64,000 nt of DNA from Bacteroidia bacterium. Lineage in GTDB: Bacteria; Bacteroidota; Bacteroidia; Flavobacteriales; Flavobacteriaceae. Positions within the stretch are counted from its first letter, which is position 1. Each line of letters opens with the position of its first letter. The notes under the pieces are model-generated. The model saw only the letters and a program-made list of their open reading frames with translations. It was not told where the DNA came from and ran no database searches. A program made the position numbers and the translations under genes. Shown here piece after piece: positions 9,112-18,359 of the stretch. Location of the stretch: NCBI GenBank assembly GCA_030425285.1, contig JAUIAY010000005.1:1-64000 (forward strand), read 5' to 3'.

Positions 9112-10145
9112 ACCTTAAACAATCATTCTTTGTTGCCCTAATCTTAAGCTTTGTTGCTGTAGTATCATGGGAATGCTATTGGCGCTATCAAGGCCTAGAA
9201 CCTAATATTGACGACAATAAAAACCTTTGGGCTAATCAGCGTGCAAAACTGAAAAATTTTAAGCCCAATACAGCTGTATTTATTGGCTCATCCAGAATAC
9301 TCTATGACATTCAATTGGATGTTTGGGAACAAGAAACAAACACCAAACCAGTCATGCTAGCTGTTCAAGGTGCTTCACCGCTACCTGTTTTTAAAGATAT
9401 TGTTGAAAAAACGGATTACAATGGCTTATTAGTTGTTGGTGTGACACCTGGCTTGTTTTTTTCTACCTTATTTCCTCAAGCTTCACCTATAAAACGACCA
9501 CAATCACTTGTAGAATATTATTATGATAGAACCTATGCACAACGTCTTAACCATGCATTATCCGTTCCTCTTCAAAAGTATTTGGCTTTTTATAGAGATG
9601 GTGATGAGGCTTGGGACACCGATGTTGACCTTAAAACACTTATAAGCCGTATTAAACTAGAGCCTCGTTCGGAACCCTTTTATCCACCTTTCAACAATTT
9701 TGAAGAAATTACTTTAGAAAGACATATGAAAATGCCAGAGCGCATGATAACAGACACAGCCTATGCCAACACGGTCAAAGAGGCTTGGAAAGCTATTTTA
9801 GGTGGTGATTTCCCACCTCCAGAACGAGAAGCAACAACGAATGCTTTTGTGGAGCTAGCTAAAAAATTCAAGGAAAAGGGCGGAAATCTCATTTTGGTTA
9901 GATGTCCTTCATCAGGTCTTTTTAAGGAAGTTGAAAGCAAAGGATTTCCAAGAAATGCTTTTTGGGATGGGTTGGTTGAACAAGTAGGAGCCAAAAGCTA
10001 TAATTACATGGACTATGAACAATTCAGTAATTTACATTTACCTGAATGGTCTCACCTTTCAACTGAAGATGCTAGATTCTTCACATCAGAACTCATTAAA
10101 ATAATGAAAGCTGACGGTATTTTGTTTAATTCTAAAACTAACTAA
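9108..10145 (+). CDS. membrane-anchored SGNH/GDSL-like protein, partner of MBOAT acyltransferase
   Basis: 345 residues with one N-terminal membrane segment (about residues 7-22) and a presumably periplasmic domain. FIGSSRILYDIQ near residue 64 fits SGNH block I, with Ser as the nucleophile, and LPEWSHLSTEDARFF near the end fits the block V His position. This is the layout of AlgJ/AlgX/DltD/PatB-type proteins, which accept an acyl group from an MBOAT protein and pass it to a cell-surface polymer. The MBOAT gene begins 2 bp after the stop, which strongly supports the pairing. The block V Asp is not in its usual place (EWSH), so the catalytic set should be regarded as tentative. Confidence 0.75.
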   Translation: MNLKQSFFVALILSFVAVVSWECYWRYQGLEPNIDDNKNLWANQRAKLKNFKPNTAVFIGSSRILYDIQLDVWEQETNTKPVMLAVQGASPLPVFKDIVEKTDYNGLLVVGVTPGLFFSTLFPQASPIKRPQSLVEYYYDRTYAQRLNHALSVPLQKYLAFYRDGDEAWDTDVDLKTLISRIKLEPRSEPFYPPFNNFEEITLERHMKMPERMITDTAYANTVKEAWKAILGGDFPPPEREATTNAFVELAKKFKEKGGNLILVRCPSSGLFKEVESKGFPRNAFWDGLVEQVGAKSYNYMDYEQFSNLHLPEWSHLSTEDARFFTSELIKIMKADGILFNSKTN

Positions 10146-10147
10146 TT

Positions 10148-11563
10148 ATGCTATTTAATTCATTAAGCTTCGTGGTGTTTTTGGTAATAGTTTTAGCACT
10201 CTATTACTCAAAACTATTTAGTTGGACCAATAAAAAGCGAATGTTGTTATTGGCTAGTTATATATTCTATGGTTTGTGGAATCCGCCTTTAGTAATTTTA
10301 CTTTGGATTTCAACCGTAGTCGATTGGACGGCTGGAAAACAATTGGCTATAGAAGAAAATCAGAAAAAGCGTAAAATGTGGTTGTTGTTAAGCATGTTTG
10401 TAAATCTTGGCTTTTTAGCATTCTTTAAATATGGTAATTTCCTGTTAGAAAACTTTACTAGCTGCTTAAATGCCATAGGTTTTGAATATCAAGCCCAACC
10501 TATGGATATTATATTACCAATGGGTATTTCGTTTTATACGTTCCAGACCATGTCTTATACCATAGATATGTATAAACGAAAGATTGAACCAGCAAGAACC
10601 TTTTTGGATTTTGCGCTTTACGTCACGTTTTTCCCGCAACTGGTTGCAGGTCCAATTGTAAGAGCTAAAGACTTGATAACCCAATTTTATGAAGAGAAAA
10701 AAGCAACGGCCAATCAGTTTTTTTGGGGAGCATTTTTATTAACTATCGGCTTGTTTCAAAAAGTAGTTTTAGCCGACACCTTACTTGCTGAAACTTCAGA
10801 TACTGTTTTTGGTTCAAAAGATGTGTTACATAGTTTAGATGCTTGGACAGGAACATTGGCTTTTTCAGGACAGATATTTTTTGATTTTGCTGGTTATTCA
10901 ACTTGTGCTATAGGTATTGCTCTCATGTTAGGGATTATTTTACCGGACAACTTTAGGTATCCTTATGCTGCCATAGGTTTTTCAGATTTGTGGAAACGTT
11001 GGCACATTTCTCTTTCCAGCTGGTTAAGGGATTACCTCTATATTCCTTTGGGAGGCAATCGACATGGAATAACCAGAATGTATGTTGCTTTAATGCTTAC
11101 AATGTTACTAGGTGGATTATGGCATGGTGCCGCATGGACTTTTGTGATCTGGGGAGCCCTTCACGGCATCTATTTGGTGGTTGAACGTTTATTAAAAAAT
11201 AATATTAAAATCAAAATAACACCTGTAAACGGAATCGTTTTGGCATTGTTGACCTATATGCTGGTCAATATTACTTGGGTTTTCTTTAGAGCAAGGGAAT
11301 TTGTTACTGCCAAAAATATGATTGCTTCAATGTTTTTTATGAATTCAGAAGGCAAAAAAGTACTGCAATCATTCGACATTATAAAAGTACTAGTAGTTAT
11401 TACTTTACTATTTATATGTCATTGGCTTATGAGAAATACAAATATGAAAGCCGTATCTAAAAAAACCAACCCAATTATTTTAGGTGTGTTTTGGGCCGTT
11501 TTGGTTTTCCTAATTATCATTGCCCAAGGCAGTGGTGAACAATTTATTTATTTTCAATTTTAA
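10148..11563 (+). CDS. MBOAT family O-acyltransferase (AlgI/DltB-like)
   Basis: 471 residues, polytopic (roughly ten membrane segments). It begins MLFNSLSFVVFLVIV like AlgI/PatA, contains PMGISFYTFQTMSYTIDMYK and LVAGPIVRA, and holds the catalytic His in LLGGLWHGAAWTFVIWG, with a second conserved His shortly before it in RWHISLSSWLRDYLYIPLGG. MBOAT proteins move acyl (usually acetyl) groups across the inner membrane. With the upstream SGNH protein it likely O-acetylates an exopolysaccharide, peptidoglycan or other envelope glycan. No polysaccharide synthesis genes are adjacent, so the acceptor is unknown. Confidence 0.93.
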   Translation: MLFNSLSFVVFLVIVLALYYSKLFSWTNKKRMLLLASYIFYGLWNPPLVILLWISTVVDWTAGKQLAIEENQKKRKMWLLLSMFVNLGFLAFFKYGNFLLENFTSCLNAIGFEYQAQPMDIILPMGISFYTFQTMSYTIDMYKRKIEPARTFLDFALYVTFFPQLVAGPIVRAKDLITQFYEEKKATANQFFWGAFLLTIGLFQKVVLADTLLAETSDTVFGSKDVLHSLDAWTGTLAFSGQIFFDFAGYSTCAIGIALMLGIILPDNFRYPYAAIGFSDLWKRWHISLSSWLRDYLYIPLGGNRHGITRMYVALMLTMLLGGLWHGAAWTFVIWGALHGIYLVVERLLKNNIKIKITPVNGIVLALLTYMLVNITWVFFRAREFVTAKNMIASMFFMNSEGKKVLQSFDIIKVLVVITLLFICHWLMRNTNMKAVSKKTNPIILGVFWAVLVFLIIIAQGSGEQFIYFQF

Positions 11564-11690
11564 ATTATTTCATTCAATTGATTTATTAAATATAAACCAA
11601 AAGCAGAAATAAGTGATTGTTGAGTTATTTATAATGTCATAATTATTAGTTAAAGCACTTCTTAAATTCTTTTAGCTATAACAAAGCCAG

Positions 11691-11698
11691 TATCTTTG
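11691..11698 (+). promoter_or_regulatory. -7 element before the 39-aa membrane protein
   Basis: TATCTTTG is a perfect TAnnTTTG box, 15 bp before the ATG of the small gene at 11714. No convincing -33 TTG was seen. Confidence 0.5.
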
Positions 11699-11713
11699 TA
11701 GCAAATAATTGTT

Positions 11714-11833
11714 ATGGACGGTTTTAGTATAGTTATGGCATTTGCAATTATCCTTTTCGCTAGATTAGGAATGCGACTGATAACTAAATATTTTGAAATG
11801 AAGCGTGAGGAAAAGGAAGAAAAACAACACTAG
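11714..11833 (+). CDS. 39-aa single-span membrane protein
   Basis: A small gene in the 358-bp gap between the MBOAT gene and the DinB-like gene. The product begins MDGFSIVMAFAIILFARLG, one hydrophobic helix of about 17 residues, and ends in a highly charged tail (EMKREEKEEKQH). The -7 box 15 bp upstream and the well-behaved amphipathic layout support a real micro-protein rather than noise. Similar single-span mini-proteins in other bacteria modulate membrane complexes, but nothing here shows its partner. The remaining ~90 bp on each side hold nothing else I recognise. Confidence 0.55.
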   Translation: MDGFSIVMAFAIILFARLGMRLITKYFEMKREEKEEKQH

Positions 11834-11921
11834 CCTTTACAAATCCCTGTTAAAAGTCAATCCATTTTTAAATAAGTTATAAAAAGCGAATGCTTTAGTT
11901 TGCCAAGGTATGTATTTGCTA

Positions 11922-12485
11922 TTATTCTTTTAGCTTCCCATTAAACACACTGACTTTAGAATTGAACGGATTGCCAGACGATCTTCTTAAAAGCACTATT
12001 TGACCACAATGCCAAACCGCATCTTCAATCGGTCCGTTAATTTGATTCCAAAATGGAAATTCTCTAGTTCCAAAAATAAGCTTGTACTGACTAATATCGT
12101 CACTGCTCCTTAAAATATCGGCCGCTGTTTTAAAATTGATTAACGTTGCTTTTCGCATATTTTCAAAACTCAATTCAGATTCATCAGTTTTTTGGGAATT
12201 ATCTTTTTTTAAGGTAGCATTCACAATGACTTTAGACAAACCATAAATATGCTCAATGGTTTCTAAAGAAGAACGCGCATCATCATTCGGTTTAAAATTT
12301 AAATCTTCTGTTCTTAAACCCTCTGTTGCCCAATAATACCGAAAGCCTAAACCATCTATTGCTCTTGCCGCTACGGTTCCAGCAGTAAACGATTCGGGAT
12401 ATTCAGGAATTTCGTAATAAGGTAATTGCTCTTGAGATTGAACGGAAAGAGTAATCAACAAAATTATTAATACTAACTTATTCAT
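11922..12485 (-). CDS. secreted DinB-like superfamily protein
   Basis: 187 residues with a signal peptide (MNKLVLIILLITLSVQSQ). The mature part resembles the DinB/YfiT four-helix fold: LETIEHIYGLSKVIVNA and AVWHCGQIVLLRRSSGNP supply two His at positions used for metal binding in that family. DinB-like proteins bind a divalent metal and often act as thiol-dependent transferases; a secreted version is less usual. It follows the M28 peptidase gene by 1 bp on the same strand, so the two are almost certainly one operon. Function unknown. Confidence 0.7.
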   Translation of the reverse strand: MNKLVLIILLITLSVQSQEQLPYYEIPEYPESFTAGTVAARAIDGLGFRYYWATEGLRTEDLNFKPNDDARSSLETIEHIYGLSKVIVNATLKKDNSQKTDESELSFENMRKATLINFKTAADILRSSDDISQYKLIFGTREFPFWNQINGPIEDAVWHCGQIVLLRRSSGNPFNSKVSVFNGKLKE

Positions 12486-12486
12486 A

Positions 12487-13890
12487 TCAGTCTTTTAATT
12501 TTTCACTATTAGAAATTGGCGATATCCCATACTTATCAATCAAAAACACTAAACTCGTCATGGTTGCTGCACCGAGTTCCAACTCGCGTTTATTAACATG
12601 TTCAAACGTATCATTGGCAGCATGGTGATGGTCAAAATAGCGTTGTGAATCTGGACGTAAACCTGCACAAACATTCGTTTCAGTCTTTAACGGACCAACA
12701 TCAGCTCCACTCCCACCTTTTTCAAAGTAGTGTATTAAATAGGGTTTAAACAAAGACTTCCAGCTTTCTATTTTATTAAAAACTGCATCACTACAGTCAA
12801 AACTAAAGCCTCGAGGCGTAAAACCTCCTGCATCACTTTCCAATGAAAAAATATGGTTTTCACCTTTCTGTTTGGCAACTTCGGCATATTTTGTAGCGCC
12901 TCTCAAACCATTTTCTTCGTTCATAAACAAAACGACTCGGATACTTCGCTTTGGCTTTATGCCGCTTTCCTTTAACAGGCGTAACACATCCATGGACTGT
13001 ACACAACCAGCTCCGTCATCATGCGAGCCATCACCCAAATCCCATGAATCCAAGTGGCCACCAACAATAATATACTCATTAGGAAATTCACTTCCTGTTA
13101 TTTCACCAATGACATTGTAAGACTGAACTTCTTTAAGCTGCTGACATGTTTGATTGAAAAAGAATTTCAAGTTTTTATCTAACGCCAACATACTACTCAA
13201 CTTTTCAGCATCATTGGTACTAATCGCTGCTGACGGTATACGTTGTGAATTAGGTAGGTCACCATAACTCATACTGCCAGTGTGAGGTAAATCGTCTAAA
13301 CGCAAATTCATGGAACGCACTATAACACCAACTGCCCCAAGCTTCCCAGCTTCCATAGCTCCAGCATATCGTTGATTGACACAACCTCCATATGCTTCAA
13401 AAGTTTGGATTAAATCGGCCTGCATAGGTCTATTGAAAAACACAATTTTACCTGTAACTTTTTCTTTGCCCAATGCCTTTAATTCATCAAAATTTTGAAC
13501 CTCTACCACTGGTGCCTTTATTCCTCCAAATGGTGTGGCTATAGAACCTCCCAAAGCACAAATGTTCACTGTGTTTGTGGTACCAGAACTTGCTTCAATA
13601 AAAGCATATTCTTTTGTGCCACGAACCCATTTAGGAACCATAACAGGCTGCAACCACACTTTATCAAGTCCTAATTTTTCAAGTTCTTCTTTAGTGTATT
13701 GCACAGCTTTTTCAGCGTTTAGAGAACCAGAAAGCCTGCCTCCTATTTGATTTGATAAATGATCAAGCCATTCATAACTTTTACCATTGGTAAGTGAAGT
13801 TGTATAAATGGTTCTTAAAGTTTCGACATCTGTTTGGGCCTGTACATTAACAATGAACAAGAAAAGTACAAGCCATAGAGATTGTTTCAT
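12487..13890 (-). CDS. secreted M28 family zinc aminopeptidase/carboxypeptidase
   Basis: 467 residues with a signal peptide (MKQSLWLVLFLFIVNVQAQ). The domain order is a protease-associated (PA-like) insert followed by the M28 zinc core: IVGGHLDSWDLGDGSHDDGAG supplies the first zinc His/Asp and the bridging Asp, LFMNEENGL the general-base Glu and a zinc Glu, SLESDAGG another Asp, and FDHHHAANDTF the last zinc His. This is closest in pattern to plasma glutamate carboxypeptidase (CPQ)-like enzymes, which cleave dipeptides or N-terminal residues. It probably digests peptides in the periplasm. First gene of a two-gene operon with the DinB-like protein. Confidence 0.92.
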   Translation of the reverse strand: MKQSLWLVLFLFIVNVQAQTDVETLRTIYTTSLTNGKSYEWLDHLSNQIGGRLSGSLNAEKAVQYTKEELEKLGLDKVWLQPVMVPKWVRGTKEYAFIEASSGTTNTVNICALGGSIATPFGGIKAPVVEVQNFDELKALGKEKVTGKIVFFNRPMQADLIQTFEAYGGCVNQRYAGAMEAGKLGAVGVIVRSMNLRLDDLPHTGSMSYGDLPNSQRIPSAAISTNDAEKLSSMLALDKNLKFFFNQTCQQLKEVQSYNVIGEITGSEFPNEYIIVGGHLDSWDLGDGSHDDGAGCVQSMDVLRLLKESGIKPKRSIRVVLFMNEENGLRGATKYAEVAKQKGENHIFSLESDAGGFTPRGFSFDCSDAVFNKIESWKSLFKPYLIHYFEKGGSGADVGPLKTETNVCAGLRPDSQRYFDHHHAANDTFEHVNKRELELGAATMTSLVFLIDKYGISPISNSEKLKD

Positions 13891-13964
13891 GAATTTTATT
13901 TTAATTAAATTTTGAAATAAAGATAGGCTTTCTAGTAGACTTCAATTCTAAAAGAAAACTTAAT

Positions 13965-14843
13965 TTATTCGTTTTCCAGTTGACTTTTGTATGCTTCCAA
14001 GTTGGCTTTAATATCATCATCCAACTCTGGTTCTTTAATATCCTTATAGGTTTTTAATGTATCCAAAAGAATTCTGGCAACTATATAACGTGCTGTGGGT
14101 TTATCATCGGCAGGAATAGTATACCAAGGCGCATGCGGTTTGGACGTTCTATTGATGGCATCTTCATAACATTTTTGATAGCTATCCCATAGCTTTCGCT
14201 CTTTTAAATCACCAGGTGAAAATTTCCAATTTTTATCGGGTTTATCAAGGCGTCTTAATAATCGATTTTTCTGTTCTTCCTTGGATAGATGTAAAAAGAA
14301 TTTGAAAATAATTGTCCCATTTTCGGCTATATGCTTTTCAAAATCATTTATTTGACGAAAACGCTTATTCCAAAATTCTTCATTAATATCTGCCATAGAT
14401 GTAACATCCGGTAAGTTTTCGCCTAATATATATTCAGGATGCACACGAGTTACCAAAACATTCTCATAATGTGTTCTGTTAAAAACCCCAAACTTACCAC
14501 GAGCTGGTAAGGCAATATAATGACGCCACAAATAATCATGTTTTAATTCCAATTCTGTGGGAACCTTGAAACTATGAACCACAACACCTCTGGCATTGAG
14601 CTCCTTGAAAACCTCACGAATCATACTGTCCTTTCCCGCTGTATCAGTTCCTTGAATGCAGATTAAAACGGCATATTTACCATGAGCATACATAGCATTC
14701 TGTATCTTGGCCAATTTTTTACAGACATCTTCCAATTCGTCTTCAATATCATTTTTTGAAGCTTCCAAATCTTTTGAAGTTGGAACTTTTTCAATTTGAA
14801 TGGGCTGGGTAACTCTAAAATCCTGAATCGTGATGTCTTTCAT
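13965..14843 (-). CDS. ppk2: polyphosphate kinase 2 family protein
   Basis: PPK2 enzymes transfer phosphate between polyphosphate and nucleotides. The 292-residue single-domain protein has Walker A GTDTAGKD at 65-72 in the form used by PPK2, the lid-region Walker B-like FNRTHYENVLVTRVHP, and the C-terminal WKFSPGDLKERKLWDSYQ segment followed by HAPWYTIPADDKPTAR. The length and motifs fit the one-domain group, which phosphorylates NMP and/or NDP using polyP; the class cannot be settled by eye. It lies alone between unrelated genes. The N-terminal ~30 residues are variable. Confidence 0.93.
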   Translation of the reverse strand: MKDITIQDFRVTQPIQIEKVPTSKDLEASKNDIEDELEDVCKKLAKIQNAMYAHGKYAVLICIQGTDTAGKDSMIREVFKELNARGVVVHSFKVPTELELKHDYLWRHYIALPARGKFGVFNRTHYENVLVTRVHPEYILGENLPDVTSMADINEEFWNKRFRQINDFEKHIAENGTIIFKFFLHLSKEEQKNRLLRRLDKPDKNWKFSPGDLKERKLWDSYQKCYEDAINRTSKPHAPWYTIPADDKPTARYIVARILLDTLKTYKDIKEPELDDDIKANLEAYKSQLENE

Positions 14844-14934
14844 AAATATTCTTTTAAGATTTATAAATATAAGGATTCTAAATTTTAAGATTAAAATATT
14901 TACAAGTGATTATTTGAATATGGAATTACAAAAA

Positions 14935-14956
14935 AAGCACCTTGTTTAAGGTGCTT
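14935..14956 (-). terminator. terminator of the ABC-mscS-ntrC operon
   Basis: AAGCACCTT / AAGGTGCTT with a 4-base loop, followed on the minus strand by seven T. It lies 23 bp beyond the stop of the NtrC-type regulator. Confidence 0.88.
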
Positions 14957-14978
14957 AATTATCTGTAATCTTACTTGT

Positions 14979-16142
14979 TTATTTTGAAGCAAACATCTTC
15001 ACATCGGCTTCACTTACTTCCTTACCACCAAGGATGATTAGACGTTCAACCACATTACGAAGCTCTCTAATGTTACCCGTCCAATCGTACTCTTGTAACA
15101 ACTTGACGGCCTTATCAGAAAACGATTTTTTAACATTTCCTTGTTCTTGCGCAATTTTATTGGAAAAATATTCAATCAACAAAGGTATATCTTCGCGTCT
15201 ATCATTTAATGCTGGAACCTTTATTAAAATAACAGCCAACCTGTGATATAAATCCTCACGGAATTTTCCATCTTCAATTTCTTTCTTGAGGTTTTTATTG
15301 GTCGCAGCAACAACTCGAACATCAACTTTAATGTCTTTATCATTACCGACACGCTGTATTTTATTTTCCTGAAGTGCTCTTAAAACCTTTGCCTGGGCAG
15401 ACAAACTCATATCACCAATCTCATCTAGAAAAATAGTTCCGCCATTGGCAGCTTCAAACTTACCTGCACGATCTTTTACGGCACTTGTAAATGCACCTTT
15501 AACATGACCAAACAATTCACTTTCAATCAATTCTGCTGGAATTGCAGCACAATTCACCTCAATGAGTGGCCCTTTGGAACGTTCACTTTTTTGATGTAAC
15601 CAGTGCGCAACCAATTCCTTACCAGTTCCATTAGGTCCCGTAATTAAAACTCGTGCATCGGTTTGCGCAACCTTGTCTATCATTTCTTTTATTTGCTCAA
15701 TGGCCTTACTCTCACCTACCATCTCGTAATTTTTGCTGACCTTCTTCTTGAGCATTTTGTTTTCAACAACCAACTCTTTTCTATCTAAAGCAATACGAAC
15801 AGTATTCAGCAAACGATTTAAATCAGGTGGTTTTGAGATATAATCAAAAGCTCCCAAACGCATAGTATTCACAGCTGTATCCAAGTCTCCATGCCCCGAA
15901 ATCATAACAATGGGAGTTTCTGGTTTTATTTTTTTTACGGCTTCAAGAACCTCAACACCATCCATTTTGGGCATTTTAATATCGCAAAGCACCAAGTCAT
16001 AATCTTCTTTTTTTATGGCCTCAATTCCTTGTAGTCCGTCCTCGGCTTCTTCTACTTGATAGGTATCACTTTCTTCTGATAATATTTTAACCAATACACG
16101 ACGAATGGCTGCTTCATCTTCAATTACTAGTATTTTAGGCAT
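14979..16142 (-). CDS. atypical NtrC-type response regulator: receiver + AAA+ without DNA-binding domain
   Basis: 387 residues. Receiver domain (1-120) with phospho-acceptor Asp54 (CDIKMP), then an AAA+ sigma-54 interaction-type domain: Walker A GPNGTGKE 169-176, GAFTSA 216-221, Walker B TIFLDEIG and the WTGNIREL sensor-II region. Two departures from the family are visible. The loop that contacts sigma-54 is GAFTSA rather than GAFTGA, and the protein ends at KMFASK with no Fis-type helix-turn-helix. The regulator at 47611 has both features intact. It overlaps the upstream mscS gene by 8 bp and is the last gene of that operon; no histidine kinase is adjacent. It may work without specific DNA binding, or through a partner. 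Confidence 0.9.
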   Translation of the reverse strand: MPKILVIEDEAAIRRVLVKILSEESDTYQVEEAEDGLQGIEAIKKEDYDLVLCDIKMPKMDGVEVLEAVKKIKPETPIVMISGHGDLDTAVNTMRLGAFDYISKPPDLNRLLNTVRIALDRKELVVENKMLKKKVSKNYEMVGESKAIEQIKEMIDKVAQTDARVLITGPNGTGKELVAHWLHQKSERSKGPLIEVNCAAIPAELIESELFGHVKGAFTSAVKDRAGKFEAANGGTIFLDEIGDMSLSAQAKVLRALQENKIQRVGNDKDIKVDVRVVAATNKNLKKEIEDGKFREDLYHRLAVILIKVPALNDRREDIPLLIEYFSNKIAQEQGNVKKSFSDKAVKLLQEYDWTGNIRELRNVVERLIILGGKEVSEADVKMFASK

Positions 16143-17037
16143 CTTTTTTTATTTCTTGTTTTTCTATAATATGAATGTCCCTCTGCGGGAATGGTATGGT
16201 AATATTGTTTTCCCTAAACAATCTGTCTATTTCAAAACGAATATCGCTTCTGGGAAATTGTGCTTTGAAACTATCATTAATGGTAAAAACCACCTTGAAA
16301 TTTAGAGAACTATCTCCAAAATCCGTGAACAACACAGTTGGTTCTGGGTGACTGATAACATCCTTATGTGAACTAGCTGCTTGAAGCAACAATTTTTTTA
16401 CCAATTGTACATCACTTCCATAGGCAACACCAACCGAAACACTCTCTCTTGTTGAGACACCGTTTTGGGTCCAGTTATACAAACTGTTGGTTAAGTATAA
16501 ATGATTGGGTATAACCAAAACTTTGTTGTCAATGGTTACAGCTCTTGTGGTACGTAGTTTAATTTCTTCAACACGACCAACTTTCCCTTCCATTTCAATG
16601 ATATCTCCAACGTGAACTGTTTGGTCAATTAATATAAAAACCCCAGATATAATATCCTGAAACAAGGTTTGAAGTGCCAGACCAATACCTATCAATAAAG
16701 CTGCAGAAGCCGCAAAAATAGCAGTCACATTAACTCCTACCGAATCAAAAACAATCAATAAAACTACGACGTAAACAACCCATCTGGCAAACGAAAAGAC
16801 CGTATTAAATTTAGCTTTGTCATCTTGAGGCAAATGCCTTGTAAACAGCCGTTTTACAATATTTAAAACAACGGTAGTTACTAAATAAATGACAAAAACC
16901 AGAAGTATCAAACCAATGGTTATCTTGATGGTTTTGTCCTCATTAACATACAATACAGTTCCTAAAAAGTCAACAAAAGATTCCCAAATGCTGCTTTCTT
17001 TCACAATGTCCTCTATATCATTTAATTGACTCTGCAT
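16135..17037 (-). CDS. MscS-family mechanosensitive ion channel
   Basis: 300 residues: three membrane segments (about 30-52, 80-100, 107-130) followed by a cytosolic beta domain. The third segment has the small-residue packing of the pore helix (IFAASAALLIGIGLALQTLFQDIISG), and the beta domain starts with VGDIIEMEGKVGRVEEIKLRTT and VIPNHLYL, both MscS hallmarks. It opens under membrane tension to release solutes on osmotic downshock. It lies 6 bp after the ABC permease gene and overlaps the response regulator downstream, so it is operonic with both. Confidence 0.95.
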   Translation of the reverse strand: MQSQLNDIEDIVKESSIWESFVDFLGTVLYVNEDKTIKITIGLILLVFVIYLVTTVVLNIVKRLFTRHLPQDDKAKFNTVFSFARWVVYVVVLLIVFDSVGVNVTAIFAASAALLIGIGLALQTLFQDIISGVFILIDQTVHVGDIIEMEGKVGRVEEIKLRTTRAVTIDNKVLVIPNHLYLTNSLYNWTQNGVSTRESVSVGVAYGSDVQLVKKLLLQAASSHKDVISHPEPTVLFTDFGDSSLNFKVVFTINDSFKAQFPRSDIRFEIDRLFRENNITIPFPQRDIHIIEKQEIKKDA

Positions 17038-17043
17038 AAAACA

Positions 17044-18357
17044 TTAATATTTAATCCATTTTATAAGCTCCTTATAACTTGGTTTTTTTCCGTACATCAA
17101 AATCCCAACCCTATAAATTTTAGCTGCAAACCAAACTGTGAACATAAAAGTTCCTAACAATAGAATCAAAGACAATGCTTGCTGCCAGATGGGCACACCA
17201 AAAGGTATACGCATAAGCATAACCACAGGCGATGTAAACGGAATAAATGAAAAAACCGTTGAAACAGTTCCATGCGGATCTTCGATAACGGTAAAAATAC
17301 CAATATAAACAGCCAAAATCAATGGCATAAGGATAGGCAATAAAAACTGTTGAGTATCAGTCTCATTATCTACTGCTGCACCAATGGCCGCATATAAAGA
17401 ACTGTACAACAAATAACCGCCTATAAAAAAGAGAATAAATGCAAAAATCAAATTGGTAATAGGCAAGTTATAAAAGGCAACCATAATATTTTGCATTTCC
17501 ATAGCCATATCACTATTGTTCATAGCCTGATTCATAATTTCCTCCTGTGGCATTTGGGATTGCATCAAGTCTAACCCAAAAATAGCTGAAACCAAAGTAA
17601 GCAAAACACCTCCCAATACAATCCAGATAACAAACTGTGTAATTCCTGCCAATGAGGTTCCAATAATCTTGCCTAACATAAGTTGTACTGGCTTGACCGA
17701 CGAAATAATGACCTCGATAATCCTGCTAGTCTTTTCCTCTATAACGCTTCGCATAATCATGTTACCATAAATAATGATAAACATAAAGAGTAAATACCCT
17801 GCTGCACCACCAAAAGCCAATTTAATAATACTATCTATTTTGGATGTTTTTTCGCCTTCAAAACTTTCCTGCTCGATAGCAACTCGAATGCTTGCTGATT
17901 TAATTTTTTTAACATCAACACCCTCTCGTTCTAAATTTAGATCGGTTAAGCGTCTTTCCAATTTATTTTCCAAATCCGAAATCAAGGTTATTGATGGCGA
18001 TTCCTTTGAATAAAACTTAATTCCTTTGGATATAGCGTTAGCATCGGTGTGTTCTTCAACATACAACAACCCATAGTTTTCTTGCTCCTCAACAATTTGT
18101 TTGGCTTCATCAAGACTAACCTGTTCCAAAATAGAATACTTAATGTTTTCTGTATCCTCTAAAACAGGACTTAAAACACCTGACTCATCCAAAACCGAAA
18201 TATGTCTTTCCGAATTACTATTCAATTGGGAGAGGTATGCGACTACAGCAATAAGCGCAATCATAATGACCGGACTTAAAATAGTCATGATTAAAAATGA
18301 CTTATTTTTAACCTTGGTCAAATATTCACGTTTTATAATAAGGGGTAAATGATTCAT
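17044..18357 (-). CDS. ABC-2 type exporter permease (NatB-like)
   Basis: 437 residues. One membrane helix at 20-42, a large external domain (about 45-170), then five to six helices in the last 260 residues, the layout of NatB/YhaP-type ABC-2 permeases. IEEKTSRIIEVIISSVKP is the conserved coupling helix seen in that group. The ATPase gene ends 2 bp upstream, so the pair forms one exporter. In Bacillus the NatAB type exports Na+; the substrate here is not shown by sequence. Confidence 0.9.
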   Translation of the reverse strand: MNHLPLIIKREYLTKVKNKSFLIMTILSPVIMIALIAVVAYLSQLNSNSERHISVLDESGVLSPVLEDTENIKYSILEQVSLDEAKQIVEEQENYGLLYVEEHTDANAISKGIKFYSKESPSITLISDLENKLERRLTDLNLEREGVDVKKIKSASIRVAIEQESFEGEKTSKIDSIIKLAFGGAAGYLLFMFIIIYGNMIMRSVIEEKTSRIIEVIISSVKPVQLMLGKIIGTSLAGITQFVIWIVLGGVLLTLVSAIFGLDLMQSQMPQEEIMNQAMNNSDMAMEMQNIMVAFYNLPITNLIFAFILFFIGGYLLYSSLYAAIGAAVDNETDTQQFLLPILMPLILAVYIGIFTVIEDPHGTVSTVFSFIPFTSPVVMLMRIPFGVPIWQQALSLILLLGTFMFTVWFAAKIYRVGILMYGKKPSYKELIKWIKY

Positions 18358-18359
18358 AT

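Noticed and set aside
14979-16142. A frameshift at the 3' end of the first NtrC-type gene that would restore an HTH
   Set aside because: The stop is followed within 23 bp by a terminator hairpin; there is no room for an HTH-encoding continuation in any frame.
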